Assembly (NCBI RefSeq): GCF_030994125.1
Contig: NZ_CP099917.1
Span: 1,364,001 to 1,428,000 of the forward strand
Length of the DNA: 64,000 nucleotides
Origin: Pseudoalteromonas xiamenensis
Lineage (GTDB): Bacteria; Pseudomonadota; Gammaproteobacteria; Enterobacterales; Alteromonadaceae
Reading direction: 5' to 3'
Positions within the stretch are counted from its first letter, which is position 1; every line of letters begins with the position of its first letter. Below are positions 9,638 through 18,535 of this stretch, piece by piece. The notes beneath the pieces are model-generated. The model was not told the origin of the DNA. It searched no databases and was given only the letters and a program-made list of their open reading frames with translations. The translations under genes and the position numbers were made by a program.

Positions 9638-11227
9638 TTAATGTTCACGAGTCTGATGGAACTCAACGTCTGGGTAACGTTCCATGGTCAGGTTCAAGTT
9701 CACACGACTTGGTGCGATGTACGTCAAATTGTCACCACCATCTAAAGCCAAGTTCAATTCACACTTACGTTTAAATTCTTCAAACTTTTTACCGTCTTTG
9801 CAGGTGACCCAACGCGCCGTTTGCACTTGTACAGGCTCGTATAATGCATCTACGTTGTATTCTGACTTCAGACGCGCAACAACGACGTCAAACTGCAGCA
9901 CACCAACTGCTCCAACGATCAAATCGTTGTTAATCAGAGGCCTAAACACCTGTACTGCACCTTCTTCCGAAAGTTGCACCAGGCCTTTTAATAATTGCTT
10001 TTGCTTAAGTGGATCACGTAAGCGAATGCGGCGGAACAATTCAGGTGCGAAGTTAGGAATACCCGTGAACTTCAACGTTTCACCTTGCGTAAACGTATCA
10101 CCAATTTGAATCGTGCCGTGGTTATGTAAACCAATGATATCACCAGCAAATGCCTCTTCAGCACGCTCACGATCACCCGCCATGAACGTTACCGCATCTG
10201 AAATATTCACTGTTTTACCAATACGCACATGGTTCATTTTCATACCTTGCGTGTATTTACCAGAAACAATTCGCATAAACGCTACACGGTCGCGGTGTTT
10301 CGGGTCCATGTTTGCCTGGATTTTGAAAACGAAACCAGAGAACTTTTCTTCTGTCGCCTCTACAGCGCGGTCTTCTGATTTTCGTGGTTGTGGTGAAGGA
10401 GCCCAATCGGTTAAGCCGTCTAGCATGTGATCAACACCAAAGTTACCTAGTGCGGTACCGAAGAATACTGGCGTTAACTTACCTTCTAAAAACAATTCTT
10501 TGTCAAACTCATGCGACGCACCAACTACAAGCTCAAGTTCTTCACGTAGTTGTTCTGCCAAATCACTGCCAACCGCGCTATCCAATTCAGGGTTATCAAT
10601 CCCTTTGATAATGCGTTTTTCTTGAATGGTATGGCCCTGACCCGTTTGATACAAAATCGTCTCATCGCGGTGAATATGATAAACACCTTTAAACTCTTTA
10701 CCACAACCAATCGGCCAACTCACTGGCGCACACATGATATTCAACTCGGTTTCTACTTCATCAAGTAGCTCCATTGGATCCCGAATATCACGGTCAAGTT
10801 TGTTCATAAAGGTGACGATTGGCGTATCTCGTAAACGTGTAACTTCCATCAATTTACGGGTACGATCTTCAACACCTTTGGCCGCATCTATGACCATTAA
10901 ACAAGAGTCAACCGCAGTCAGCGTGCGATACGTGTCTTCAGAGAAGTCTTCGTGTCCAGGCGTATCAAGAAGATTCACCAACGCTTCATTATAAGGGAAC
11001 TGCATCACCGACGTTGTTACGGAGATACCACGTTCTTTTTCCATTTCCATCCAGTCAGATTTAGCATGTTGGTTTGAACCACGGCCTTTTACTGTACCGG
11101 CTTTTTGTAACGCCTTTCCGAATAATAATACTTTTTCAGTAATCGTTGTTTTACCCGCATCCGGGTGCGAGATAATAGCAAACGTTCGTCTACGCGAAAC
11201 TTCTTGCTGGAATGGTGAATTTGACAT
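9638..11227 (-). CDS. prfC: Peptide chain release factor 3
   Basis: Translational GTPase that removes release factors RF1 and RF2 from the ribosome after termination. The 529 residues match E. coli RF3. The P-loop is HPDAGKTT (21-28), followed by the switch II motif DTPGHEDFS and the guanine-specificity motif NKLD. Its neighbourhood (holD and rimI nearby on the same strand) is the E. coli arrangement, but a sensor kinase gene on the other strand has been placed between prfC and rimI. Confidence 0.97.
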   Translation of the reverse strand: MSNSPFQQEVSRRRTFAIISHPDAGKTTITEKVLLFGKALQKAGTVKGRGSNQHAKSDWMEMEKERGISVTTSVMQFPYNEALVNLLDTPGHEDFSEDTYRTLTAVDSCLMVIDAAKGVEDRTRKLMEVTRLRDTPIVTFMNKLDRDIRDPMELLDEVETELNIMCAPVSWPIGCGKEFKGVYHIHRDETILYQTGQGHTIQEKRIIKGIDNPELDSAVGSDLAEQLREELELVVGASHEFDKELFLEGKLTPVFFGTALGNFGVDHMLDGLTDWAPSPQPRKSEDRAVEATEEKFSGFVFKIQANMDPKHRDRVAFMRIVSGKYTQGMKMNHVRIGKTVNISDAVTFMAGDRERAEEAFAGDIIGLHNHGTIQIGDTFTQGETLKFTGIPNFAPELFRRIRLRDPLKQKQLLKGLVQLSEEGAVQVFRPLINNDLIVGAVGVLQFDVVVARLKSEYNVDALYEPVQVQTARWVTCKDGKKFEEFKRKCELNLALDGGDNLTYIAPSRVNLNLTMERYPDVEFHQTREH

Positions 11228-11488
11228 TAATTAATCTTCTTAACTATCGAGGACTCGAATGGCACTGACAAATTACAGTTCCCAGAAAACACCGTTTTCC
11301 ATCGAGTCAAAAAGTTGAATGTGAATTGCGTTATTTTCGCCGATCTTGGCATATTTCTCAATCAACGGATTCACGGATAAGGATAAAAAACAATATATTT
11401 ATGCATTTCGTGGTTTGACTTGTCCCTTGCCCGTTATCCGCTTATTATTTAGCAATAATGTTTTTGACATCGGACCGTCATTACCTCC

Positions 11489-14158
11489 ATGAAAACCAGC
11501 AAGCTAAGCCTTAGACTTTTATGGTATATCACTCCTTTGGTGATCTTGCCTTTGCTGTTTCTTGGCGGGTTTACGCTGTCCAACGTGACGAATTCCACAC
11601 AGCAGCAGGCGGAGCTGGTCGTCGGTCGGTTTGTTGAGCAACAACAACAAAAAATTCTCAACTACATCAACATCTACCAATCCACAACAAAGTTACTCAG
11701 TAGTTCACCCGTCTTGAACGACTTTATGGCATTGAGTGGTGCGGAGTCTGATGTCTATACCTCTAGACTCAGCGCACTTTTGGATGTCTTCGCAAGCTAC
11801 AGTGAAGCCTATCCCGATATTGTTAGTATTGATTTACTCAGCCCTAACGGTGAGAGCATCGCCTATTATTCAAGTGAGTTGAGTGAGCTACCCAGCGAGT
11901 ACCCTTTCTTCCAGCGCCTACAAAACAGCAATGTTCGCCAACAATATTTTATATCTCCCGCAGGAGAGCAAACCGCTAAATTGTATTTTGTACAACAGAT
12001 TTACGGAATTGATTATCAACTCAAACGACCTCAACGTCAGGGATACGTGGTGTTGAAGGTCGATCCCAGTTTAATTTCCACGAGCATTCTTGAAGCGCCA
12101 TTTGACCACACGTTAAACCTCATTTTTAACCAAGAAGGTCTGATTTTATTTAGCTCTGACGCTAACTTACGTGGTCTCTACTTGCAACATGATGAAATGG
12201 CAAGAATGCAAAAACAGTCAGAGCAAACGAAACTCGCCGCGGCGATGTTCCCAAGCATCGATGAAATGGAACGAATGATCTATTCCATTCAACTGGCCAA
12301 CGGTTATTACTACATTTCAACTATTCCTAAATCTTTGCTCTACGAATCAGGCCGCATTATTAGTTTAATTACTGCGCTCATTATCATTTTCTCCGTTTTT
12401 GCTCTGCCATTCTTAATTTTTGTCGTTGTCCGTGGCCTGCTCCTATCGCCCATTGAATTACTAGGTGAGGCTAGTCATAAAGTCGGGGATGGTGATTTAG
12501 AAGTCTATTTGCCTGCGCACAATAAAGATGAAATTGGTATTTTGTTCACTGACTTTAACCACATGGTAGGGCAAATTCGGGATACTCAACTAGAGCTAAA
12601 AGGATTCAAAGAGCACCTTGAAGAAAAAGTCGAGACCCGCACTCGCGCGCTTGAGGAAATGAATCAGCAGCTTGCCCTTGCCATCACGCAAGCAGAACAA
12701 GCAAACCAATTAAAAAGCCGCTTCTTAGCAAACATGAGTCACGAGATACGTACCCCATTAACCGCCATTATGGGATTTACCGAGCAGCTTATTCAAAATC
12801 CGAGCTCGGCAAGCAATGAACAATATCTAGGAACAATTCTCAGAAATTCCAAACACTTGCTTGAATTAATCAATAACATTCTCGATTTATCAAAAATTGA
12901 AGCCGAAAAATTAGCGGTCGAAAAAACCAAGATGAACGCCGTCGCTTTAGTACGAGATATTGAGGCTATCGTCGCGCCAATGGCGAGTGAGAAACTGCTT
13001 ACGTTTGAAATATTTTACGACCTACCTATTCCAAAATACTTATACAGTGACGTAACGCGTTTAAAACAGATCTTACTAAATATCACGAGTAATGCCGTTA
13101 AGTTTACTGAGATTGGTGGTATTACCTTTACGGTTAAATTTAACGAGATTACTGCGTGTTTTGAGTTCATCGTTAAAGACACAGGGATTGGTATGTCTAG
13201 TGCTGAAATCGAACGCGTATTCAAGCCCTTCGAGCAAGCAGACAGCACAACTACACGGCGCTTTGGCGGCACCGGTCTCGGCCTGTGTATCTCTAAAAAC
13301 CTCGCACAATTGCTTGGTGGAGACGTATCGGTTTACAGCAAGCAAGGTGCAGGCAGCGAGTTTGTCGTCACCGTTGCAGGAAATTATGAAAACAAACCGT
13401 ATGAATTACTCGCAAAAATTGAAGAAGAACAAGCACCGCTTGATGTTAACACTGAGCTTAGTGCGATGCAGCTTGATGCGAAGATTCTGCTTGCCGAAGA
13501 CAATCCAGATAACCAAATGCTGGTGAAGCTTTTACTTGAAGCCTGGGGGCTGACCCCTGATATCGTAAACAATGGTGCCGAAGCCGTTGAAGCGGCATTG
13601 GTGAATGATTACCACTTAATCCTGATGGATATGCAAATGCCTGTAATGGGCGGCCTTGAGGCAACGCAGATGCTGCGCCATGCCGCGTATGATGGCCCAA
13701 TCGTCGCCTTAACCGCGAATGTAATGAAGCAGGATATTGATACGTATCTCGCTGCGGGCTGTGATGCCACGCTCGCCAAACCAATAGACAAACGTTTGCT
13801 TGGTGAAGTGCTGGTAGAGTATCTGCAATTACAAGAAAACAACGAGAGCCGGTGGGATGCACTACTTCAAAGCGAGAAATTCAAACAGATCAGTGAGAAT
13901 TATCGCAGCAAATTGCCCGAACAACTCGAGCTGTTGAATCAGTACTATCTTGAGCATGAGTGGGAATCTTTGCGCGCGCTCGCCCACAGTTTAAAAGGAA
14001 GTTCAGGGTGTTTTGGGTTTATGAACATTCATGAAGCTGCGGGACAACTCGAGCAATCGCTTAAAGAACGTAATGCGGAGAGATGGCATTACAACCATTT
14101 ATTGCTTATTGAAGCGATAAAATACACGTTAAGTATGCCTGCAGAAAAGCTTAATTAA
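11489..14158 (+). CDS. Hybrid sensor histidine kinase with HAMP, REC and Hpt domains
   Basis: An 889-residue inner-membrane sensor. Two membrane helices (about 6-33 and 288-314) bracket a periplasmic region of about 250 residues that looks Cache-like. They are followed by HAMP (about 310-362), a coiled coil, HisKA with the phospho-acceptor His418 in NMSHEIRTPL, and HATPase with DTGIGM and GGTGLGL. A receiver domain follows with Asp714 in LMDMQMP, and a C-terminal Hpt domain with His833 in HSLKGSSG. This is a complete His-Asp-His relay, so phosphate should pass to a separate response regulator; none is encoded nearby. The signal is unknown. Confidence 0.92.
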   Translation: MKTSKLSLRLLWYITPLVILPLLFLGGFTLSNVTNSTQQQAELVVGRFVEQQQQKILNYINIYQSTTKLLSSSPVLNDFMALSGAESDVYTSRLSALLDVFASYSEAYPDIVSIDLLSPNGESIAYYSSELSELPSEYPFFQRLQNSNVRQQYFISPAGEQTAKLYFVQQIYGIDYQLKRPQRQGYVVLKVDPSLISTSILEAPFDHTLNLIFNQEGLILFSSDANLRGLYLQHDEMARMQKQSEQTKLAAAMFPSIDEMERMIYSIQLANGYYYISTIPKSLLYESGRIISLITALIIIFSVFALPFLIFVVVRGLLLSPIELLGEASHKVGDGDLEVYLPAHNKDEIGILFTDFNHMVGQIRDTQLELKGFKEHLEEKVETRTRALEEMNQQLALAITQAEQANQLKSRFLANMSHEIRTPLTAIMGFTEQLIQNPSSASNEQYLGTILRNSKHLLELINNILDLSKIEAEKLAVEKTKMNAVALVRDIEAIVAPMASEKLLTFEIFYDLPIPKYLYSDVTRLKQILLNITSNAVKFTEIGGITFTVKFNEITACFEFIVKDTGIGMSSAEIERVFKPFEQADSTTTRRFGGTGLGLCISKNLAQLLGGDVSVYSKQGAGSEFVVTVAGNYENKPYELLAKIEEEQAPLDVNTELSAMQLDAKILLAEDNPDNQMLVKLLLEAWGLTPDIVNNGAEAVEAALVNDYHLILMDMQMPVMGGLEATQMLRHAAYDGPIVALTANVMKQDIDTYLAAGCDATLAKPIDKRLLGEVLVEYLQLQENNESRWDALLQSEKFKQISENYRSKLPEQLELLNQYYLEHEWESLRALAHSLKGSSGCFGFMNIHEAAGQLEQSLKERNAERWHYNHLLLIEAIKYTLSMPAEKLN

Positions 14159-14265
14159 CCTTTATCAATCAACGATTCTAATAACACTTATCTGTTCTAA
14201 ACTTTGTTTTGTACATAGACAGGTCAATAAGGACGTTAAAGTAAGTTCAACTCCTTAAGTACGCG

Positions 14266-14724
14266 TTAGAGTCCAAACTCACCGAAAAACGACATCCCCA
14301 TCAAAATTGCGTCTTCATTTCCATGTGCGGTCGGGTAATAGTTTTTACGGATCCCCATTTCGATAAAACCTGCTTGTTCATAAAGATGAATCGCATTTAT
14401 ATTCGACGCACGCACCTCTAAAAACACATTTTCAGCGTCACGTGCTGTACACGTGTCAATAAAATGAGTAAGGAGTTGTTTCGCAATACCACGACGCTGC
14501 CAAGTTGGGTGAACACATATATCCATGAGCGTATAGTCTGGCCCTGCTTGTTCTCCGACATAAAACGCAATTAACGTTTCGCCATCAAACACCGCTAAGT
14601 TGAAATAGCGACCACCAATACAAGACTTCATGGTATTTTGAGACCATGGGAATGAATGACACGCGAGTTCCACGTTCATTAGTGCATCTAAATAGGATTC
14701 ATCAACCGACTTAAATTCATACAT
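14266..14724 (-). CDS. rimI: Ribosomal protein S18 alanine N-acetyltransferase
   Basis: GNAT-family enzyme that acetylates the N-terminal alanine of ribosomal protein S18. The 152-residue protein has the acetyl-CoA-binding signature (VHPTWQRRGIAKQLL) and the RimI-type LEVRASNINAIHLYEQAGF segment. Its start overlaps the end of holD by 8 bases, as expected for a coupled holD-rimI operon; the same pair occurs in E. coli. It ends convergent to the sensor kinase gene across 107 bp with no clear terminator. Confidence 0.93.
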   Translation of the reverse strand: MYEFKSVDESYLDALMNVELACHSFPWSQNTMKSCIGGRYFNLAVFDGETLIAFYVGEQAGPDYTLMDICVHPTWQRRGIAKQLLTHFIDTCTARDAENVFLEVRASNINAIHLYEQAGFIEMGIRKNYYPTAHGNEDAILMGMSFFGEFGL

Positions 14725-15010
14725 AAGCTTGTACTTGTTTCCAAAGGTGTTTTTTTTGTTCCGCGGTTAACACTTGGGCTGGCAATATGAGCTTATTTTC
14801 ACTCACATGAATATCGTCACCAAGTTCAAGATCAAACGTCAACGCTTGACCGAAAACGAGCGTTAAATCGATAAACCATTGAAACTGTCTAAGCTGCTCA
14901 AGTGGTCCTACAGAAATGGACGGAACTGTCTGTAATTGTGTTTCTGTAACATACTTTCCTCTTGGTTGAAGCAATTCAAGGCCAAAAAGACTGTGCAGTG
15001 TTGAAGACAT
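14717..15010 (-). CDS. holD: DNA polymerase III psi subunit (HolD)
   Basis: A 97-residue protein resembling HolD, which links the polymerase III clamp loader (through chi) to single-strand-binding protein. Sequence identity in this family is low, so the call rests on the N-terminal segment (LHSLFGLELLQPRG, similar in style to known psi proteins), on size, and on position directly before rimI with an 8-base overlap. The ATG at 15010 was preferred to a TTG at 15022. The gene lies 67 bases downstream of tRNA-Trp on the same strand, without a visible terminator between them. Confidence 0.75.
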   Translation of the reverse strand: MSSTLHSLFGLELLQPRGKYVTETQLQTVPSISVGPLEQLRQFQWFIDLTLVFGQALTFDLELGDDIHVSENKLILPAQVLTAEQKKHLWKQVQAYV

Positions 15011-15077
15011 AGGTTTATTCAATCAGAAAATGACTAGGCGCTTACTATAAGGGGAAATATCTTGAAAATAAAGGAAG

Positions 15078-15154
15078 TGGCAGGGGCGGCAGGACTCGAA
15101 CCCGCAACCATCGGTTTTGGAGACCGCTGTTCTACCAATTGGAACTACGCCCCT
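15078..15154 (-). tRNA. tRNA-Trp (anticodon CCA)
   Basis: A 77-base gene with encoded 3' CCA (15078-15080). The acceptor stem AGGGGCG/CGCCCCT with G discriminator is the usual form for tRNA-Trp. The D stem GTTC/GAAC and the T arm (GCGGG, TTCGAGT loop, CCTGC) fold normally. The anticodon CCA is at 15118-15120 in a CTCCAAA loop. One G-A mismatch is seen at the base of the anticodon stem (positions 27-43 in standard numbering). Confidence 0.97.
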
Positions 15155-15167
15155 GCAATGTCGACGC

Positions 15168-15195
15168 ATTATAATGAGCAAATCCAAAAGGTAAA
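15168..15195 (-). promoter_or_regulatory. Promoter of tRNA-Trp
   Basis: On the minus strand a perfect -10 TATAAT (15168-15173) lies 13 bases before the tRNA 5' end, with a partial -35 TTTACC (15190-15195) at a 16-base spacing. The position is right for transcription starting a few bases upstream of the mature tRNA. Confidence 0.65.
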
Positions 15196-15369
15196 GAAAA
15201 AAATCACGATTTAAATTCAACTGCTTCTTAAATAAACAATATAATGGGTTTTATGACCATTCCGAAACTTTCCTTCGCTTAGTCTCTTTAATAAATCAAG
15301 AGAAGGAGGCTTAAGAGGTCGACTATGTTCTACCACTAAAAAGAATACTGTCAATGTCGCCTAGGTTCT

Positions 15370-16179
15370 CTAGTGCACCAACGCCATCACTAAAAACACT
15401 ATAATCAGCAGCAAAACGTAGACTTTTGCATAGATATAATCTGGAATTTCTTTGGCCCAAAGCGACGCAAGACGAATGCCAATGAATGATCCAAAAGCCT
15501 GTACCACTAAAGCTCGTAGATCAACGAATCCTACATACCCTCCCTCTAAAGTCTTGGCGTTTGGTGCCGCTAGGATATATGTCAGAGATCCACTAATAGC
15601 AATTGGCAACGATAACGGACTAGCCATTGCAGAAGCTTGCAGCATGCTAGCTCCACGACGACGCATTAGTGGCACCGTCATAACACTTCCCCCTACCCCC
15701 AATAAAGACGCTATAGCGCCAACTAGAGTACCAGTAATCGCAGTTACTAATCGCCCCATGGGGTCAATATCCCGACGCTCCAGAGACAAAAACCCAGGTC
15801 TTAAAACGATGTCAGCGATGGTGCATCCCAAATAGCCCACAAACATCCAACGCACCCACTTCCCGCTTAAGGATACAGCAGCCAACGCCCCACCTATTGC
15901 GCCAATCGAGATATAACCTACTTATGGCTGTACCATACCCCATTTCACTGAACGCATTCTGTGGTGTTGTAAAGTCGACATTGAAGCAGAAAATCTCATT
16001 AGAGTTGTAGAAGTCGCTACCGCAATATGCATTGCCGCGAGGCCCACACCAGAATTTTGAGCATGGGAGTAACTTAAAGATGCGTACATGAGAGGGACAA
16101 CAACAAAACCCCCACCAAATCCAAATAGCGCACTAGTAATACCAGTCAAACAACCGCAAATCAGCAAAATGCCGTACAC
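15370..16179 (-). pseudogene. TSUP-family (TauE/SafE) membrane permease split by one in-frame stop
   Basis: The N-terminal 85 codons (GTG at 16179, AGGAG 7 bases upstream) read as a TSUP permease start, with ALFGFGGGFVVVPL, the first of the two glycine-rich repeats of the family. A TAA at 15922-15924 interrupts the frame. Beyond it the same frame continues without a shift for another 183 codons, including the second repeat (ASLLGVGGSVMTVPL) and further membrane helices. Restoring one sense codon gives a protein of about 269 residues, the normal size. Such permeases move sulfite, sulfonates or other organic anions; the substrate here is unknown. It is divergent from an AraC regulator that probably controls it. 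Confidence 0.85.
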
Positions 16180-16285
16180 AACGTATCTCCTGAATTAAAT
16201 TCAGCAGATACTATATTATGAAAAATAATGGCCCAGTCTCGTCGATTGGACAATAATAGGCGCATATCAGCCAAAATTGACCATC

Positions 16286-17086
16286 ATGCTTAATATTCCA
16301 CTAGTTGAAGTAGATCATGCGCCTCGTTCCGTTGTGGCTATCGGCACTGACTACCCCAGCGGAACCTTACTCGATTTCCACTCTCACCGTCGAGCTCAAT
16401 TTCTTTATGGCATGTCAGGCCTTATGGAAGTTGACACCGAAGATGGTACATGGATGGTCCCACCCTATAACGGCGTTTGGTTACCCGCAGGCAAAATTCA
16501 TCGAGTTCGGATGAATAACGTCAGTACTCGTAGCCTCTACATTGAGCCAAAAATGGTACCGCGTCCTTCCGTCAACTGTGAAGTATTGGTTGTCACACTA
16601 CTTTTTCATCAACTCCTATTAGCCTCAGCAGGCATACCTGCGCTTTATGACGAAACAGGTCGCGATGGCGCTATCGCACAATTATTGCTCTTTGAACTGC
16701 AAAGTGCACAACCACTACCTTTGTTTGCCCCTTTGCCACGGCATGATAGTTTAGAAAAGTTGTGCCGAGATTTTCTTAGCCAACCCAATATTCGTGTTCA
16801 ACCTGAAATTTGGGCGCAGCAACTGCATTGTAGCAATCGAACGTTCAGCCGATTGTTTCGTCAACAAACGGGTATGTCTTTTTCGACTTGGCGCCAGAAA
16901 GCCTGTTTAATGGCAGCAATACCAAAGTTGCTTTCTGATATTTCAGTTACCCAAACTGCACTGGAACTTGGCTACGATAGCCCAAGCGCGTTCTCTAGTA
17001 TGTTTCAGAAGGTACTGGGACAGTCCCCTAAGGCTTTTCTGCTTTCATTAACCAGAAAATTTGGGGAAGACAGCAAAAATGCGTGA
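16286..17086 (+). CDS. AraC-family regulator with N-terminal cupin (NimR-like)
   Basis: A 266-residue regulator. The N-terminal cupin-like sensing domain has HSHRRAQFLYGMSG and WLPAGKIHRV. The C-terminal AraC DNA-binding domain (about 160-255) has two helix-turn-helix units and the typical VTQTALELGYDSPSAFSSMFQKVLGQSP signature split over residues 215-245. Layout and length resemble E. coli NimR (YeaM), which controls a divergent transporter. Here the divergent neighbour is the broken TSUP permease, so the likely target is that gene. A TTG nine bases upstream is in frame, but the ATG was preferred. No clear ribosome site is seen for either. Confidence 0.85.
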   Translation: MLNIPLVEVDHAPRSVVAIGTDYPSGTLLDFHSHRRAQFLYGMSGLMEVDTEDGTWMVPPYNGVWLPAGKIHRVRMNNVSTRSLYIEPKMVPRPSVNCEVLVVTLLFHQLLLASAGIPALYDETGRDGAIAQLLLFELQSAQPLPLFAPLPRHDSLEKLCRDFLSQPNIRVQPEIWAQQLHCSNRTFSRLFRQQTGMSFSTWRQKACLMAAIPKLLSDISVTQTALELGYDSPSAFSSMFQKVLGQSPKAFLLSLTRKFGEDSKNA

Positions 17087-17253
17087 GACAAATTAAGTAA
17101 TGTCGCATGAAAGAGGCATGACAGGGATACCGTGTTGCCTGATACTATCGACACACGACTCTTTTTTGCGAGCAGAAGCACTACAGGTAATACAGATAAA
17201 ATCCGCCCAAGGTGTGAGCCCGCTATAGACAACTACTTACTACATCACAAAGC

Positions 17254-17275
17254 TCGCCCTGAACACTCAAGGCGA
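17254..17275 (-). terminator. Possible terminator hairpin
   Basis: TCGCCCTGA and TCAAGGCGA pair around an ACAC loop with one mismatch, 28 bases after the stop of the discoidin-domain gene. The minus-strand tail is only weakly T-rich. The rest of the 217-bp gap 17087-17303 shows nothing else. Confidence 0.35.
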
Positions 17276-17303
17276 ATTTATGTTCTATATCAGAGAGAGA
17301 TTT

Positions 17304-18134
17304 TTACTCGCTGTATTCAATCTCTGCAATGGAGACTTGTGGGTTGTCAAAACTGAGTTTGTAGTAGCGGTATTTGGTACTGTTATTTACACTAAATGGC
17401 GCTGAGAATGAATCACAAGTCAGATTATCTTTTTGGTTTTCGGTAACAGTGCTAAGTAGATCCCAATTTGTACCGTCCTGACTAGCCAGAACTTTCCAAG
17501 TTGTCGGAATCCAGTTATCTGAAAAACAGTAGCCCTTTGCCATTTTGTATGATTTTAAAATCATCCCATTTTGACCAAAATCAGCCGTAAGCCAAGGTGC
17601 TTGGTCCGTTCTCGAAGAAAACCATACGTTTGCGGTATTGTTTCCAAAAACACCATCAATCGCTTTTTCTGGTCCATAGTTACCATCATAAATCGAGCTG
17701 CTGGTCATTTGTTGCGGTACAAACACAATTCCCGTTTCTGAACCTGGAATGTATTCCGTCAACTCAAAATCCCCTTTGCGGCCATCATGACCATACCATG
17801 TTCCAACATAAGAGCCATTGTTTTCCGATATGCCAACATAGTATGTGAGGAAATTTGACTCTGAAACCGTAAACTGAATACGATTAAAAACCCCATTGCC
17901 CGACTCTTGAGCAACAATGTAATGACCTGAAAGCAAGTTATCACCAGACTCCGATTTACCAATCAAGATGTCTGCTTGTTTCGAAACAAGAAACTTTGAT
18001 TGACTATTTGATTCTGCCAATACTCCGTTAAGTATCATGTCTTGCTTTAATAAAAATGGATGCTCTTCAAGCTGTTGACTTGAACACAAAGATGAAAAGC
18101 TTAAAAGGATGACACTAGCGATTGATTTTTTCAT
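17304..18134 (-). CDS. Exported protein with C-terminal F5/8 type C (discoidin) domain
   Basis: A 276-residue protein with a cleavable signal peptide (MKKSIASVILLSFSS, cleavage probably just before the QQ at about residue 20). Residues 25-130 are not recognised. Residues about 138-276 look like an F5/8C domain: SIYDGNYGPEKAIDG at its start, a WFSS...WLTADFG strand pair, and a closing YRYYKLSFDN...VSIAEIEY. Such domains are beta-sandwich modules that bind sugars or cell surfaces. No catalytic domain is visible, so a secreted or periplasmic binding role is inferred. An AAGGAG site precedes the ATG. It lies alone between the AraC gene and guaA. Confidence 0.75.
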   Translation of the reverse strand: MKKSIASVILLSFSSLCSSQQLEEHPFLLKQDMILNGVLAESNSQSKFLVSKQADILIGKSESGDNLLSGHYIVAQESGNGVFNRIQFTVSESNFLTYYVGISENNGSYVGTWYGHDGRKGDFELTEYIPGSETGIVFVPQQMTSSSIYDGNYGPEKAIDGVFGNNTANVWFSSRTDQAPWLTADFGQNGMILKSYKMAKGYCFSDNWIPTTWKVLASQDGTNWDLLSTVTENQKDNLTCDSFSAPFSVNNSTKYRYYKLSFDNPQVSIAEIEYSE

Positions 18135-18464
18135 TGTTACTCCTTGTTTTTATCTAAATCACCACCCCAACTTTAACCTTAAGGTGATAATAAATATAGT
18201 AATGATCGAACTATATAATTTTCTATTTCTTGCCTTGAGATAATAGTAAATACTACACTTTGTATAATAACTTCGGTTTGTTTAAGATGGATTAATCTTG
18301 CTCACAACCATAAGTTATTTACTTACAATTTTTGTAAAAACTCTATTTTTACTGCTGTTTGTCTGGAACAATTAAACAACAAGTTAGCTAGAAGCGTTAT
18401 AATGTTATTGGATTCGCGCAAACGCAATGATACAGCTCAAATCGTTTAGCTAAACTTCCATATA
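18135..18464. other. AT-rich intergenic stretch without a gene
   Basis: About 330 bases between the discoidin-domain gene and the guaA terminator. It contains the ribosome site of the former gene and an isolated TATAAT on + at 18398-18403 without a fitting -35. No open frame, repeat or RNA gene was recognised. Confidence 0.5.
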
Positions 18465-18470
18465 CAATAA

Positions 18471-18494
18471 AAAACCCGCTACAAAGCGGGTTTT
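18471..18494 (-). terminator. Terminator of guaA
   Basis: A 10-bp stem (AAAACCCGCT/AGCGGGTTTT) with a four-base loop; on the minus strand it runs into a T6 tail. It lies about 40 bases after the guaA stop. Confidence 0.88.
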
Positions 18495-18535
18495 CAACAA
18501 GACTGTCTAATACATCTCAGGCAATTAATGGAAAA

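Noticed and set aside
15023..15220. 65-codon frame on the minus strand
   Set aside because: It runs through the tRNA-Trp gene and its promoter and is a chance open frame.
15078..18134. tRNA-Trp as an attachment site for the adjacent accessory genes
   Set aside because: The accessory genes lie on the 5' side of the tRNA, while elements usually insert at the 3' end; no repeat of the tRNA end and no integrase gene were seen.
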